Positions 34,385-42,523 of a stretch of 64,000 nucleotides of DNA are shown here, in pieces. Position 1 is the first letter of the stretch; every line of letters starts with the position of its first letter. The stretch comes from Anaerolineae bacterium. Its GTDB lineage: Bacteria; Chloroflexota; Anaerolineae; Aggregatilineales; Phototrophicaceae. The position numbers and the translations under genes are program-made. The DNA is taken from assembly GCA_022824365.1 (NCBI GenBank), contig JAJEAA010000011.1, positions 36,375-100,374 of the forward strand, in the 5' to 3' direction. The notes below the pieces were generated by a model, which was given only the letters and a program-made list of their open reading frames with translations, was not told the origin of the DNA and did not search any database.

Positions 34385-37030
34385 TTATCTGCTGTTCTGA
34401 AGTCGTCGCAGTAATTTTCCGCAGTGCTCATTACTTTCGTCGATTGCAAGGCCTCTGCGCACTGCTGACTCTGCCTCATTAAGTTGATTGTTGTGCATGT
34501 ATAGCCACCCCAGACGGGAAAAGTCATCAGCGTCAGCCTCATTATCCCTTTGCTCCATTAGCAGGATGAAGGTTTGAACTATTTGACCTTTGTCGTCGTG
34601 CTCAAATTCGAACTCTCGCTGCCTAACAATGTTGTTAAACCGGTTAACAGCATCACTTATAGTCTTGTAATCTGTGTCAGGGAGTTGTGCAAGTTGAATC
34701 CACGCGAATAGTTCGTCGGCGTGCTTAGACTTTGTCCTAAAGTGGCTTGCCAGCATCTCCCAAGCAGTTCGTTTATCTTCAGCATAATGTGAGGACTCAA
34801 TATAACGTTCTATTGTGCTCTCAAATTTGCTGTCTTCACTTAGTTTCTTGTACAATTCAGCTAGAAGTAACCATGTGTCTGGGTACCGTCTCGCAACGGA
34901 TTTTATAATTGGCACGAATTCGTCGACCGAAGAATCATCACGCAATACTCTCTTCTCGATTTCCCTAAAGAATCTCTTTATTCGCGGCCGCATTCCTCGT
35001 TTCACATCTGTCTCTTGCGTAGACCCGAATAAATGAAGAAAGTTAAGATCGTCTCTTACAGCCATCTGCATTCTATTAGTTTCTAACTTTCGTTGGCCGA
35101 ACAGTCTGGCCGCTAGCGGAACTGACCAGTAAATCTCGTTGTCTGATTCAGATTGACTATATTCAATGAGTGAGCTATTGTGGAGATCATCGATTGCCTG
35201 TGCAACATCGGACATCTCGTTTCCCGGACGTAGCAGCACGGCTTGAATGGCGGTTTCTGCAACCAACGATCTCCAACTGCAAAGAGTCAAAAAAACGCGT
35301 TGAGCTACTAAAGATAGACGAGAATAGGTTCTTTCGAAAAGAGAATTGAGCACGTCATCGTGTTTGTCAATGAGCTTGTCCGGTTTGACTGCCTGCCCAG
35401 CTTTTTTCACCTCCCCTAACATTATCTTGAGAACATAGGGATGTCCGTTTGAAGTATTGTATAACTCTTCCATGTAGTCGCTCGACATCAAATGAGTAAT
35501 CTCCAGTCGGCGAGTTGTGTCGCTAATCAGTTGTGTACATTCTTCAAATGACATGCCTTCCAAGTCGACGCGAAAGTCTCCAGTAAACTCTCGAAATCTA
35601 GTAGTAATGAGTACTTTATTCGGCACCCGTAGATAAGTGTATATCCAATTGTAGAGTACTGACGGATCCTTCACAGTTTCAAAATTATCAAAGACGTACA
35701 AGATTTTCCCAAAATCACTTGGTTTAAGGTTGTCCTGCAGGAATCGAACTGGATCAATTTCGTTCAATGCTTCTGCGCTTAAGAGCCAAGGTCCAATGAG
35801 GATTTTGAACTCCTTCGCTATATCTTCTACAGTCAAAATGTGTGGCTTAACTTCTCTTGCACCATCTGCCAACAAGTCAATGTCTCTAGCGCTAAACCAC
35901 AGTATGGCGTTGAATTGTCCTGACTTGGCAACTCTGTCCAATACTTCCAAAGTCAGCCATGTCTTGCCCACTCCGCCACTCCCGGAGAGCGTGATAATCT
36001 GAGTCGGGGTGTCGTCAACGATCTGGCGATACAAATTTTCCTCTGGTAAGCGACGCATGATGTACCCACGCTGCTTTGGGGGCATGTTATAGATGGTCGT
36101 TCCCACTTCCAATACAGAGGAAAGGCCTTGTGTATCACTCGGCGGCAACTCAGTGATTGGCGCGATATAATTTTTTCCGTCGAACTTTTTCGTTCGGTTA
36201 GTCAGGTAAGACAATACCTCGTAACGATTTTTGCTCCAGGCCCCATTTGGCAAGTACACATCACTCAAATCAACATCTGAAGTTATCAGATCGGTTTTTC
36301 GGAGCAAGTCTTTTGTAATCTCATCTCCAAAGTGGATATATACGCCTTCCTCAAGGAAAGCGAATTTCTTACCTCTTGCGGTGGATAGTATTCGTAGGGT
36401 TTCGGCCTGTTCCGTCAAACGAACAACGCGGTATTTTCCCTTGAGAGTGGGTGAGATATATGCCCAGGGGCGTTGATAAAGTCGAAAATTGTCGATGAAT
36501 ACCGAGATGGACTCATGTAAATCAGGACAAACTTTTGTGAGTTGGTCACTAGACGGTGCGCGATGTGGGTGTGTTATGTTGCGTAACTCCGTAAATCTTC
36601 TAAACCATTCCTTTCCTTGAATTTTCCTGTTTCTGGATCCTACGTCTGAATCTCCAAGAACATTCAGGCATTTTGCCAGTAAGGTAACACATCGGTGTTG
36701 CCAGTCGTTTGAAGTTGTTTTCTTGGTTAGCTGATATACTTCGTTGTCGTTGCCCTTTATTCCCGCACAAAGATTTTGTGCAGTTACTCCGGTAAGAATC
36801 TCATCGAGTGTAGAACTCCACTCTCCATAACTATCCGCTCGTACTAAACGGTACTTGAGTCGATACTGGTGGCGATCGCGCCCATCGTTCACCGCAGTAA
36901 CTAAGGCAGCGACGGTGACCTTCATAAACATTCTTGCCATATACATTAACGCGTTAAAATAAGCTTCGTCAGATATGTCCTTCCGTATCTCAATTTGTTC
37001 CCACATTCTGTCGAATGGTCTGAATTTCAT
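34385..37030 (-). CDS. STAND ATPase: HEPN-like / NB-ARC / TPR
   Basis: 881 residues. Residues 1-195 are helical and contain R150-N-I-T-H154-P-H156, matching the R-polar-x4-6-H signature of HEPN ribonucleases. About 195-340 is a mixed beta region. The NB-ARC core follows: Walker A LSGSGGVGKTW (350-358), Walker B ILYVFDNFE (D448), the TTR sensor VLITTRFR (476-478), and a GLPL-like GHPYVLKIML. The C-terminus carries TPR-like helices (GWLYMHNNQLNEAESAVRRGLAI). Such STAND proteins sense a ligand with their repeats, oligomerise and activate the effector, here possibly RNA cleavage; several bacterial relatives are antiphage. It is markedly more AT-rich than its neighbours and sits between direct repeats. 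The defence role is inference. Confidence 0.8.
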   Translation of the reverse strand: MKFRPFDRMWEQIEIRKDISDEAYFNALMYMARMFMKVTVAALVTAVNDGRDRHQYRLKYRLVRADSYGEWSSTLDEILTGVTAQNLCAGIKGNDNEVYQLTKKTTSNDWQHRCVTLLAKCLNVLGDSDVGSRNRKIQGKEWFRRFTELRNITHPHRAPSSDQLTKVCPDLHESISVFIDNFRLYQRPWAYISPTLKGKYRVVRLTEQAETLRILSTARGKKFAFLEEGVYIHFGDEITKDLLRKTDLITSDVDLSDVYLPNGAWSKNRYEVLSYLTNRTKKFDGKNYIAPITELPPSDTQGLSSVLEVGTTIYNMPPKQRGYIMRRLPEENLYRQIVDDTPTQIITLSGSGGVGKTWLTLEVLDRVAKSGQFNAILWFSARDIDLLADGAREVKPHILTVEDIAKEFKILIGPWLLSAEALNEIDPVRFLQDNLKPSDFGKILYVFDNFETVKDPSVLYNWIYTYLRVPNKVLITTRFREFTGDFRVDLEGMSFEECTQLISDTTRRLEITHLMSSDYMEELYNTSNGHPYVLKIMLGEVKKAGQAVKPDKLIDKHDDVLNSLFERTYSRLSLVAQRVFLTLCSWRSLVAETAIQAVLLRPGNEMSDVAQAIDDLHNSSLIEYSQSESDNEIYWSVPLAARLFGQRKLETNRMQMAVRDDLNFLHLFGSTQETDVKRGMRPRIKRFFREIEKRVLRDDSSVDEFVPIIKSVARRYPDTWLLLAELYKKLSEDSKFESTIERYIESSHYAEDKRTAWEMLASHFRTKSKHADELFAWIQLAQLPDTDYKTISDAVNRFNNIVRQREFEFEHDDKGQIVQTFILLMEQRDNEADADDFSRLGWLYMHNNQLNEAESAVRRGLAIDESNEHCGKLLRRLQNSR

Positions 37031-37110
37031 TATTTTCTGGCTCGCTCCTAATGTAATTGCAGGATCATTTTAATCGTAATTTCAGAGATTAACAGTCTTT
37101 GCAATACGAC

Positions 37111-37122
37111 TTTGCATGCAAA
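37111..37122. other. Perfect 12-bp palindrome upstream of STAND gene
   Basis: TTTGCATGCAAA, about 80 nt upstream of the STAND start and 10 bp inside the right direct repeat. It could be an operator or an element-end recognition site; no matching sequence is seen at the left end. Confidence 0.35.
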
Positions 37123-37131
37123 AAACTTACA

Positions 37132-37144
37132 TTACAATGCCTGA
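37132..37144. repeat. Right 13-bp direct repeat bounding STAND gene
   Basis: TTACAATGCCTGA, identical to 34369-34381. Its first three bases are the complement of the pdxA stop codon TAA. Excising one repeat plus the interval leaves both convergent genes intact with overlapping ends. Confidence 0.8.
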
Positions 37145-38133
37145 GGCTCCGCCAGCTTGATGGCGTAGTCTAAAGCGGCGCGCAGGCTGCCCGGATCGGC
37201 GATGCCTTGCCCGGCGATATCGAAGGCGGTGCCGTGCGCGGTGGTGGCGCCGATGACCGGCAAGCCCATCCACAAGGTGGCGATATCGGAGCGCGCTTGC
37301 AGCTTGCGCGCAATATTCATCTGATCGTGATACATACAGACGACGCCGTCGAAATCGCCATCGAGCGCTCGCTTGAAGACGATGTCGGCCGGCACGGGAC
37401 CGGCGACGCGGATATCGGCGCGCGCGGCATCATGGACAGCCGGAGCGATCACATCAATTTCTTCGCGGCCGAAAAGCCCGCCCTCCCCTCCGTGCGGATT
37501 GAGCGCGGCGACGGCGATGCGGGGCGCGTTATAGCCGAGCTTTGTGAGAACGTCATCCAATTGCTCGATATAGCGGCCGACGCGATCGCGGGTGATGAAA
37601 CCTACGATATCTTTGAAGGGAATGTGCTCAGTAACCGCGACCGCCCAGACGGGCCCGGCAGCGCCGAGGATGAATGGCTCGGGACTGCCCGTTAGCTCGC
37701 CCAGAAATTGCAATTCATCAAAATAATCGTAGCCGGCCGCGCGGAAGGATTCTTTGTTCATCGGCGCCATGACGACGCCATCGACGCGGTTGCGCATGGC
37801 GAGTTCATAGGCATGCTCAAGGTAGCGTCCGGCGGCTTCGCCCAACTTGGGATGGACGGCGGGCGGCGGCAAAGCGCCCAACTCGAAGCCGGGCGGGTTC
37901 ATGACATCAATGCGAGCGGGCTCGAATTTCGCGGAGGCAAGAGCGTCGGCAGGGCAGAATCGCAACTCGGACCCAAGTGAGGCGGCAGTATCCCGCATGA
38001 CTTGCGGATCGCCAATGATGAAGGGACGGCAGCGAGCATGCAGGCCGGCGTCGGCGAGCGCCTTGGCGATGAGTTCGGGACCGATGCCAACTGGGTCGCC
38101 CATGGCGATGGCGATAATAGGTTTCTCGATCAT
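37132..38133 (-). CDS. pdxA: 4-hydroxythreonine-4-phosphate dehydrogenase family (PdxA)
   Basis: 333 residues from the ATG at 38133 with GGGAG upstream; the open frame to 38205 is not used. IAMGDPVGIGPEL at the N-terminus is the family start. Metal-binding His residues are in VAVTEHIPFKDIVGFI (near 155), in CMYHDQMNIARKL (near 270) and in TTAHGTAFDIAGQG (near 300). The enzyme oxidises 4-phosphohydroxy-L-threonine with NAD in pyridoxal phosphate synthesis. PdxA2 paralogues act instead on four-carbon acid sugar phosphates, and no other pdx genes are nearby, so that role is possible. Its last codons overlap the right direct repeat of the STAND island. Confidence 0.85.
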   Translation of the reverse strand: MIEKPIIAIAMGDPVGIGPELIAKALADAGLHARCRPFIIGDPQVMRDTAASLGSELRFCPADALASAKFEPARIDVMNPPGFELGALPPPAVHPKLGEAAGRYLEHAYELAMRNRVDGVVMAPMNKESFRAAGYDYFDELQFLGELTGSPEPFILGAAGPVWAVAVTEHIPFKDIVGFITRDRVGRYIEQLDDVLTKLGYNAPRIAVAALNPHGGEGGLFGREEIDVIAPAVHDAARADIRVAGPVPADIVFKRALDGDFDGVVCMYHDQMNIARKLQARSDIATLWMGLPVIGATTAHGTAFDIAGQGIADPGSLRAALDYAIKLAEPQAL

Positions 38134-38339
38134 GTAGCTCCCTGCCCCGAAATGAGCGAATAGTAACCGATGGGTCGCGCGCGCGCCACCGTCGTGCGGC
38201 TGCAAGACTCGCCTGCGAGGACGCCCGCCGCCGTTTTCCCTACGAAGTTGGCGACCTCGTTGCGCGCTTCGCCGAATAAACTTATGCTTGGCGGCAAATA
38301 GGACTGGCGCCGTCTAAAGGCGACGCTATGGAGGGCCAC

Positions 38340-39755
38340 ATGATTAGACTGTTATGCGCTATTGTGTTGATTCTGACCGCCGTGCCGGGGCTTCTGGCGC
38401 AGGATTGGCGGGATGTGGACAACAATGGCATTGCTTACAACTGCGAATTGGTCGACGTGCTTACAGAAGAATACGGTGACGAGAACATCATGCGGAGGGA
38501 TTCTGGCGAGGTGATCAGCCTGGCTGAATTGCTCGATGACCTGTTCTTCGACTGTTTGGATAATCCGCCGACAGAAGAAGAAATGGAAGTCGTCGTCGTG
38601 CTCTATGACAAGGTGTCGCATGAATGGGGCGAACCCGAATGCAGCATACTGATGGAAGATTGGTACGACGAGAATTTCACCTTTCTCATCGGCGGCTACC
38701 GACTCGATGGCTTGGTCCTGGATGTCTATCTCCCCGGTGAAAGCGATCCTGTGGAAATGGATTATGTCGATACGGACGTGCTAGAAAGCGGCACGCCGGT
38801 TCGGCGCGAAGTGCTGATCGGCGATACCTTCCCCTTGGGCAACTACTTCTTTCACGTCCATATAGATGACAGAACCTACAAATTCAGTTGGAGACGCAGC
38901 GATGATTCAATGGATGCGCTCTCGCTCTCTTGTCTTGGTCGGGAGGAAGTTGACGAAGATGACAGTGGGACAAGCGAAGCCATGACCGAGGCGCCGGCGC
39001 TGGACGACGATATCGAGGTAACGGCCGTGCTGTCGACGGCGACCATGTACAGCATCGACGAGAAGGACTGCAGCGTGCAGGTCGACGACCGCTTTGAGGG
39101 CGATTTCAACCTGGCCGTCAATGGTCACGGGCAGAACCGGATGTCGGTCGATATCTACCTGCCCGGCGAAGACGAAGCGCTGAAGATGGACCACTCGCAC
39201 AGCTACAATGTGGATATCGGCACGATCGTGCCGTCGCGGACGGAATGGGCCGTGCGCCCAAGCTTCCCCATGGGCTGGTACACCTTTGAGGTCCACATCG
39301 ACGACAGCGCCTATCGCTTTCAATGGCTGCGAGAGCAGGAACGACACAATACGGTTACTCTAACATGCCTCTTTCCACCGCCGGACTCGGAAGACGGACT
39401 GGTATTCCACTTGACCGACGGCGCGAGCATGGAATTAGGCGATACCGCTTGCTCCGCCTTCGCAATCGATTGGGAGGCGAACTTCCAGGTGATCGCCGGC
39501 GGTCATCGTCACGACGAAATCCTCATTGATGTCACCTTCCCCGGTGAAGACGAACCGGTCGAGTTTGAGAATTCCGAAGTGATGGAACTTGATAGCGGCA
39601 CGCCCTTCCGGCTCGACTGGCTAGAGGGCGACGACTTCCCGCTTGGCGCTTACACGCTGGATGTGACTATCAGCGAAGGGGACTACCAGATTGTTTGGGA
39701 TCGGCAAGATCCGGTGTATAATACAGTTGGCGTATCTTGCCAAGGTGGCGGCTAG
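38340..39755 (+). CDS. Secreted protein with three tandem beta-rich domains
   Basis: 471 residues from the ATG at 38340 (GGAGGG upstream), beginning with a signal peptide ending LLAQ. After an N-terminal region of ~80 residues come three related modules of about 115-120 residues, near 85-200, 225-345 and 350-470. Each has an opening Cys (PECSIL, KDCSVQ, TACSAF), a Y/TFPGEDE-like strand (VYLPGESDPVEM, IYLPGEDEALKM, VTFPGEDEPVEF), a FPLG/MGxYxxxVxI strand and a closing Cys (LSCL, LTCL, VSC). A disulfide within each module is likely. The domains resemble immunoglobulin-like sandwiches. Strongly acidic. Function unknown. Confidence 0.7.
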   Translation: MIRLLCAIVLILTAVPGLLAQDWRDVDNNGIAYNCELVDVLTEEYGDENIMRRDSGEVISLAELLDDLFFDCLDNPPTEEEMEVVVVLYDKVSHEWGEPECSILMEDWYDENFTFLIGGYRLDGLVLDVYLPGESDPVEMDYVDTDVLESGTPVRREVLIGDTFPLGNYFFHVHIDDRTYKFSWRRSDDSMDALSLSCLGREEVDEDDSGTSEAMTEAPALDDDIEVTAVLSTATMYSIDEKDCSVQVDDRFEGDFNLAVNGHGQNRMSVDIYLPGEDEALKMDHSHSYNVDIGTIVPSRTEWAVRPSFPMGWYTFEVHIDDSAYRFQWLREQERHNTVTLTCLFPPPDSEDGLVFHLTDGASMELGDTACSAFAIDWEANFQVIAGGHRHDEILIDVTFPGEDEPVEFENSEVMELDSGTPFRLDWLEGDDFPLGAYTLDVTISEGDYQIVWDRQDPVYNTVGVSCQGGG

Positions 39756-39826
39756 TTTGCCGGGCGCGGGCAAACGTTTTGGCTTTGCGGCTGCCCCTGG
39801 CGGTTTCAGTGTGACAGGATCGCGAC

Positions 39827-40501
39827 ATGTTTACCTCTGACAACGCCGCTCAGGTACTGTTAATCATTCTCTCGAGCTACCTGATCGGCTCCTTCCCGAC
39901 CGCGTACTTCGTGGGCAAAGTCAAGAATGTCAACATCTTCGAGGTGGGCAGCGGCAATATGGGCGGCACCAACGTGGCGCGCGCGGTGGGCAAGGGCTGG
40001 GCGATCTTCACCGGCTTGATCGATGTGCTCAAGGGGATACTGGCGGTCTTGCTGGCACGCGATCTGATCTTGCCGGCGCAGATAGGCGTGGCGACATCGG
40101 TATCGGCGACTTGCGTGGTGGTCGGGCATAACTGGTCGCTGTTCGCCACGGTGCTGACCGCGTCAATCAAGGAAGGCAAGCTCAAGCTGATCGTGCGGGG
40201 CGGGAAGGGCGCGGCCACCGCATTCGGCGCCATGCTGATGATCCAGCCGTTTCAGATTCTGGTGGCGGCGACAATCGGCCTGGCCGTGATCGCGCGCACA
40301 CGTTATGTTTCGCTCGGCGTCTTGATCGGCTTTGCTGTGGCGAATATATGGCTTATTCTGCTGGTCGGCGCTGAGTTCCAGAAGCCGATACTGCTGCTCT
40401 ATGCGGTCGCGCTGACGGTGATGATACCGCTGCGTCATTGGAGCAATGTGCAGCGGCTAGTGGCGGGCACCGAACGGCGTTTGGGCGAACGGGCGACTTG
40501 A
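39827..40501 (+). CDS. plsY: Glycerol-3-phosphate acyltransferase PlsY
   Basis: 224 residues with about six hydrophobic helices. Motif 1, SYLIGSFPTAYFVGK, is near residues 16-30. GSGNMGGTNVARAVGKGWA follows at about 42-60 and is the glycerol-3-phosphate binding element GSGNxGATN with Gly for Ala. GGKGAATAFG near 125-134 is the third motif. PlsY acylates glycerol-3-phosphate with acyl phosphate at the inner membrane, the first step of phospholipid synthesis. There is no plsX in view. A longer C-terminal tail (VQRLVAGTERRLGERAT) is usual. Confidence 0.9.
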   Translation: MFTSDNAAQVLLIILSSYLIGSFPTAYFVGKVKNVNIFEVGSGNMGGTNVARAVGKGWAIFTGLIDVLKGILAVLLARDLILPAQIGVATSVSATCVVVGHNWSLFATVLTASIKEGKLKLIVRGGKGAATAFGAMLMIQPFQILVAATIGLAVIARTRYVSLGVLIGFAVANIWLILLVGAEFQKPILLLYAVALTVMIPLRHWSNVQRLVAGTERRLGERAT

Positions 40502-40526
40502 GCGTGGGTAGATAGTTTCAACATAG

Positions 40527-40562
40527 TTCACCACAAAGCACAAGTTCAATTTCTCTGTGCTC
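40527..40562. repeat. Dispersed CACAAAGCACA-type repeat with inverted half
   Basis: TTCACCACAAAGCACAAG followed by TCTCTGTGCTC, an inverted pair of the CACAGAG family, located between plsY and a small antitoxin-like gene. Confidence 0.5.
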
Positions 40563-40589
40563 TATCATGAGCCAAGCAAGTAAATGGGA

Positions 40590-40790
40590 TCAAGAGCCGA
40601 GTTCGCGACGAATGTCTCGCAAACTTTGATCGGCGTCTATTACATCGCCAGAACGGACTTGTTTGAGGCTAACAAGAATGTCTTCCTTGAATTCATCAGA
40701 CGGCGACAATTCTGGCTTCGACGGTGAATCTTGCTTCAACGCAGTGACGGCAGGGCCGTCTTTCCCTTCGCCGTTGCCCTTCATAGCCAT
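40590..40790 (-). CDS. Orphan antitoxin-like small protein
   Basis: 66 residues. The C-terminal half, DEFKEDILVSLKQVRSGDVI followed by an acidic helix and DIRRELGS, is clearly related to the antitoxin at 58880-59092 (AFLDDIRVSLQEIEAGHVLD). That paralogue is followed by a RelE-type toxin, but no toxin gene follows here; the next 90 bases hold only a repeat. It may be a remnant of a toxin-antitoxin pair or a solitary regulator. The N-terminal part is low-complexity and charged. Confidence 0.55.
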   Translation of the reverse strand: MAMKGNGEGKDGPAVTALKQDSPSKPELSPSDEFKEDILVSLKQVRSGDVIDADQSLRDIRRELGS

Positions 40791-40966
40791 CGTCTTTCTT
40801 CTGCTTTTCTAACTTGAAATAAGTGTAACGCAAGCAGAGGACTATCACAATAGCCTGGGCGAGAAAGGCCCAAGTATGTAACCCGTTGCATTCCATAGAA
40901 TGCTCCACTATCCTCGACTGATATTCGACTAATCCAATAGAAAAACGGCGGATATCGTCACATAAA

Positions 40967-41728
40967 ATGCGAATCGAAAGCGATAAAGACCTGCGCGGCA
41001 TGAAGCGCATCGGCGAGATCTGCGGGCTGACTTTGAAGCTTATGCTGGACAGCGCCGAGGCGGGCATGAGCACGCGCGACCTGGACGATATCGGCCGCGA
41101 CTTCATGACCAAGATGGGCGCCGTCTCAGCGCCGATCCGCGCTTACGGTTTCCCCGGTTATACCTGCATCAGCCTGAATGACGAAGCGGCGCATGGCATC
41201 CCGCGCAAGGACCGCTTCATACGAGCGGGCGATATGCTCAATGTCGATGTGTCGGCGGTATTGGAAGATTACTGGGGAGATACGGGCGCGACGATCATCA
41301 TCCCGCCGGTCCAACCCGAGCAAAGCAAACTATGCGCGGCGACGCGGCGAGCGCTCAAGCTGGCTATGGACATGGCGCGGCACGGGCAGCGGGCCAACGC
41401 CATCGGGCGGGCGGTGGAGAAGTACGCCAAGAAGCAAGGCTACCGCACTTTGCGTCAGCTGGGCGGGCACGGCGTCGGGCGCCATATCCACGAAAAGCCA
41501 TCGATCCCGAATTATTACAACAAGCGCAATAAAGATGTGCTGGCTGACGGCATGGTGGTCACGCTGGAGCCTTTCCTCAACAGCGGGCGCGGCCGCATCA
41601 AGCAGGCCGACGATGGCTGGACGCTGCGCACGGTCGACGGCAGCGTATCGGCGCAGTATGAGCATACCGTCATCATCAACGGCGCCCAGCCGATTTTGCT
41701 CACCAAGGTCGAAGGCGGTTATGTCTAA
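40967..41728 (+). CDS. map: Methionine aminopeptidase, type I
   Basis: 253 residues, the usual type I length. Dimetal ligands are present: Asp in MLNVDVSAVLEDYWGDTGAT (two Asp), His in LGGHGVGRHIHEKPSIPNY, Glu in VVTLEPFLN, and Glu in YEHTVIIN near the end. The substrate-binding His is in AAHGIPRK. The enzyme removes N-terminal methionine from nascent proteins and works after peptide deformylase, which is encoded at 62218. The VOC gene begins 24 nt downstream and may be cotranscribed. Confidence 0.93.
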   Translation: MRIESDKDLRGMKRIGEICGLTLKLMLDSAEAGMSTRDLDDIGRDFMTKMGAVSAPIRAYGFPGYTCISLNDEAAHGIPRKDRFIRAGDMLNVDVSAVLEDYWGDTGATIIIPPVQPEQSKLCAATRRALKLAMDMARHGQRANAIGRAVEKYAKKQGYRTLRQLGGHGVGRHIHEKPSIPNYYNKRNKDVLADGMVVTLEPFLNSGRGRIKQADDGWTLRTVDGSVSAQYEHTVIINGAQPILLTKVEGGYV

Positions 41729-41752
41729 CGGACAAATCTGGAGGCGCGCCCC

Positions 41753-42523
41753 ATGATTACGGGCATCGATCATATTGTCATCGCGGCGCATTCGCTTGAG
41801 CGCGCGATTGAGACCTACCGCAATCTCGGCTTTACTGTGGTCGAGGGCGGCAAGCATCCATACGGCTCGTACAACGCGCTGATCGGATTCGCCGATGGTA
41901 GTTACATCGAGCTGCTGAGCTTCTATGAAGCGAGCCCGGCGCATCCCTGGTGGGCGCTGCTGCAGGAGCGGGGCGGCGGCTTGATCGACTTCTGCCTGGC
42001 GACCGATGATATCCGCAGCGATTTGGCGGCGTTTCGTTCACACGGGGTCGATTGCGGCGAGCTCACCGAAGGCGGTCGCGCGCGTCCAGATGGTTACGAG
42101 GTACGGTGGATCAACAACAAGGTCGGCGGCGAGTGGCAGGGCTTGATTCCCTTCATCATTGAAGATGTGACGCCCCGGGATCAGCGTCTGCCGGGGGAGC
42201 GAGAGCATGCCAATGGCGTGACCGGCATCCAAACGCTGAGCCTGGCGACGGCTGATGTGGCGCGCTATGCCGATGTCATGTCGGCGGTCATTGGCGCCGA
42301 TGCGGAAGCGGCGACGGATGTGGCGGCTCGTGCGAGCGGCGTCTGCATTGACGCGGGCGGGCATCGGCTGGCCTATCTAGCGCCGGATCGGGACGATGGT
42401 CCGCTGGCGGCGCACTTGGCGGCCAATCGCGCGGCGCCGTTTTCGGTGAGTTTCAGGACGGCGGCTGAAGCGCGGCGATTTGGTCCGGCGGAGACGGAGG
42501 GCGTTCGGATAGAGTTGGTCTAG
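41753..42523 (+). CDS. Glyoxalase-like (VOC, Glyoxalase_3-type) protein
   Basis: 256 residues. The N-terminal module ITGIDHIVIAAHSLERAIETYRNLGFTVVEGG has the VOC His and helix pattern; FADGSYIELLSF supplies the Glu-bearing strand. A second, shorter module starts at about residue 155 (NGVTGIQTLSLATADVARYADVMSAVIG). This fits the Glyoxalase_3/DUF family whose substrates are mostly unknown. Probably in an operon with map. It ends convergently with a RecD2-type helicase gene (4-bp overlap). Confidence 0.78.
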   Translation: MITGIDHIVIAAHSLERAIETYRNLGFTVVEGGKHPYGSYNALIGFADGSYIELLSFYEASPAHPWWALLQERGGGLIDFCLATDDIRSDLAAFRSHGVDCGELTEGGRARPDGYEVRWINNKVGGEWQGLIPFIIEDVTPRDQRLPGEREHANGVTGIQTLSLATADVARYADVMSAVIGADAEAATDVAARASGVCIDAGGHRLAYLAPDRDDGPLAAHLAANRAAPFSVSFRTAAEARRFGPAETEGVRIELV

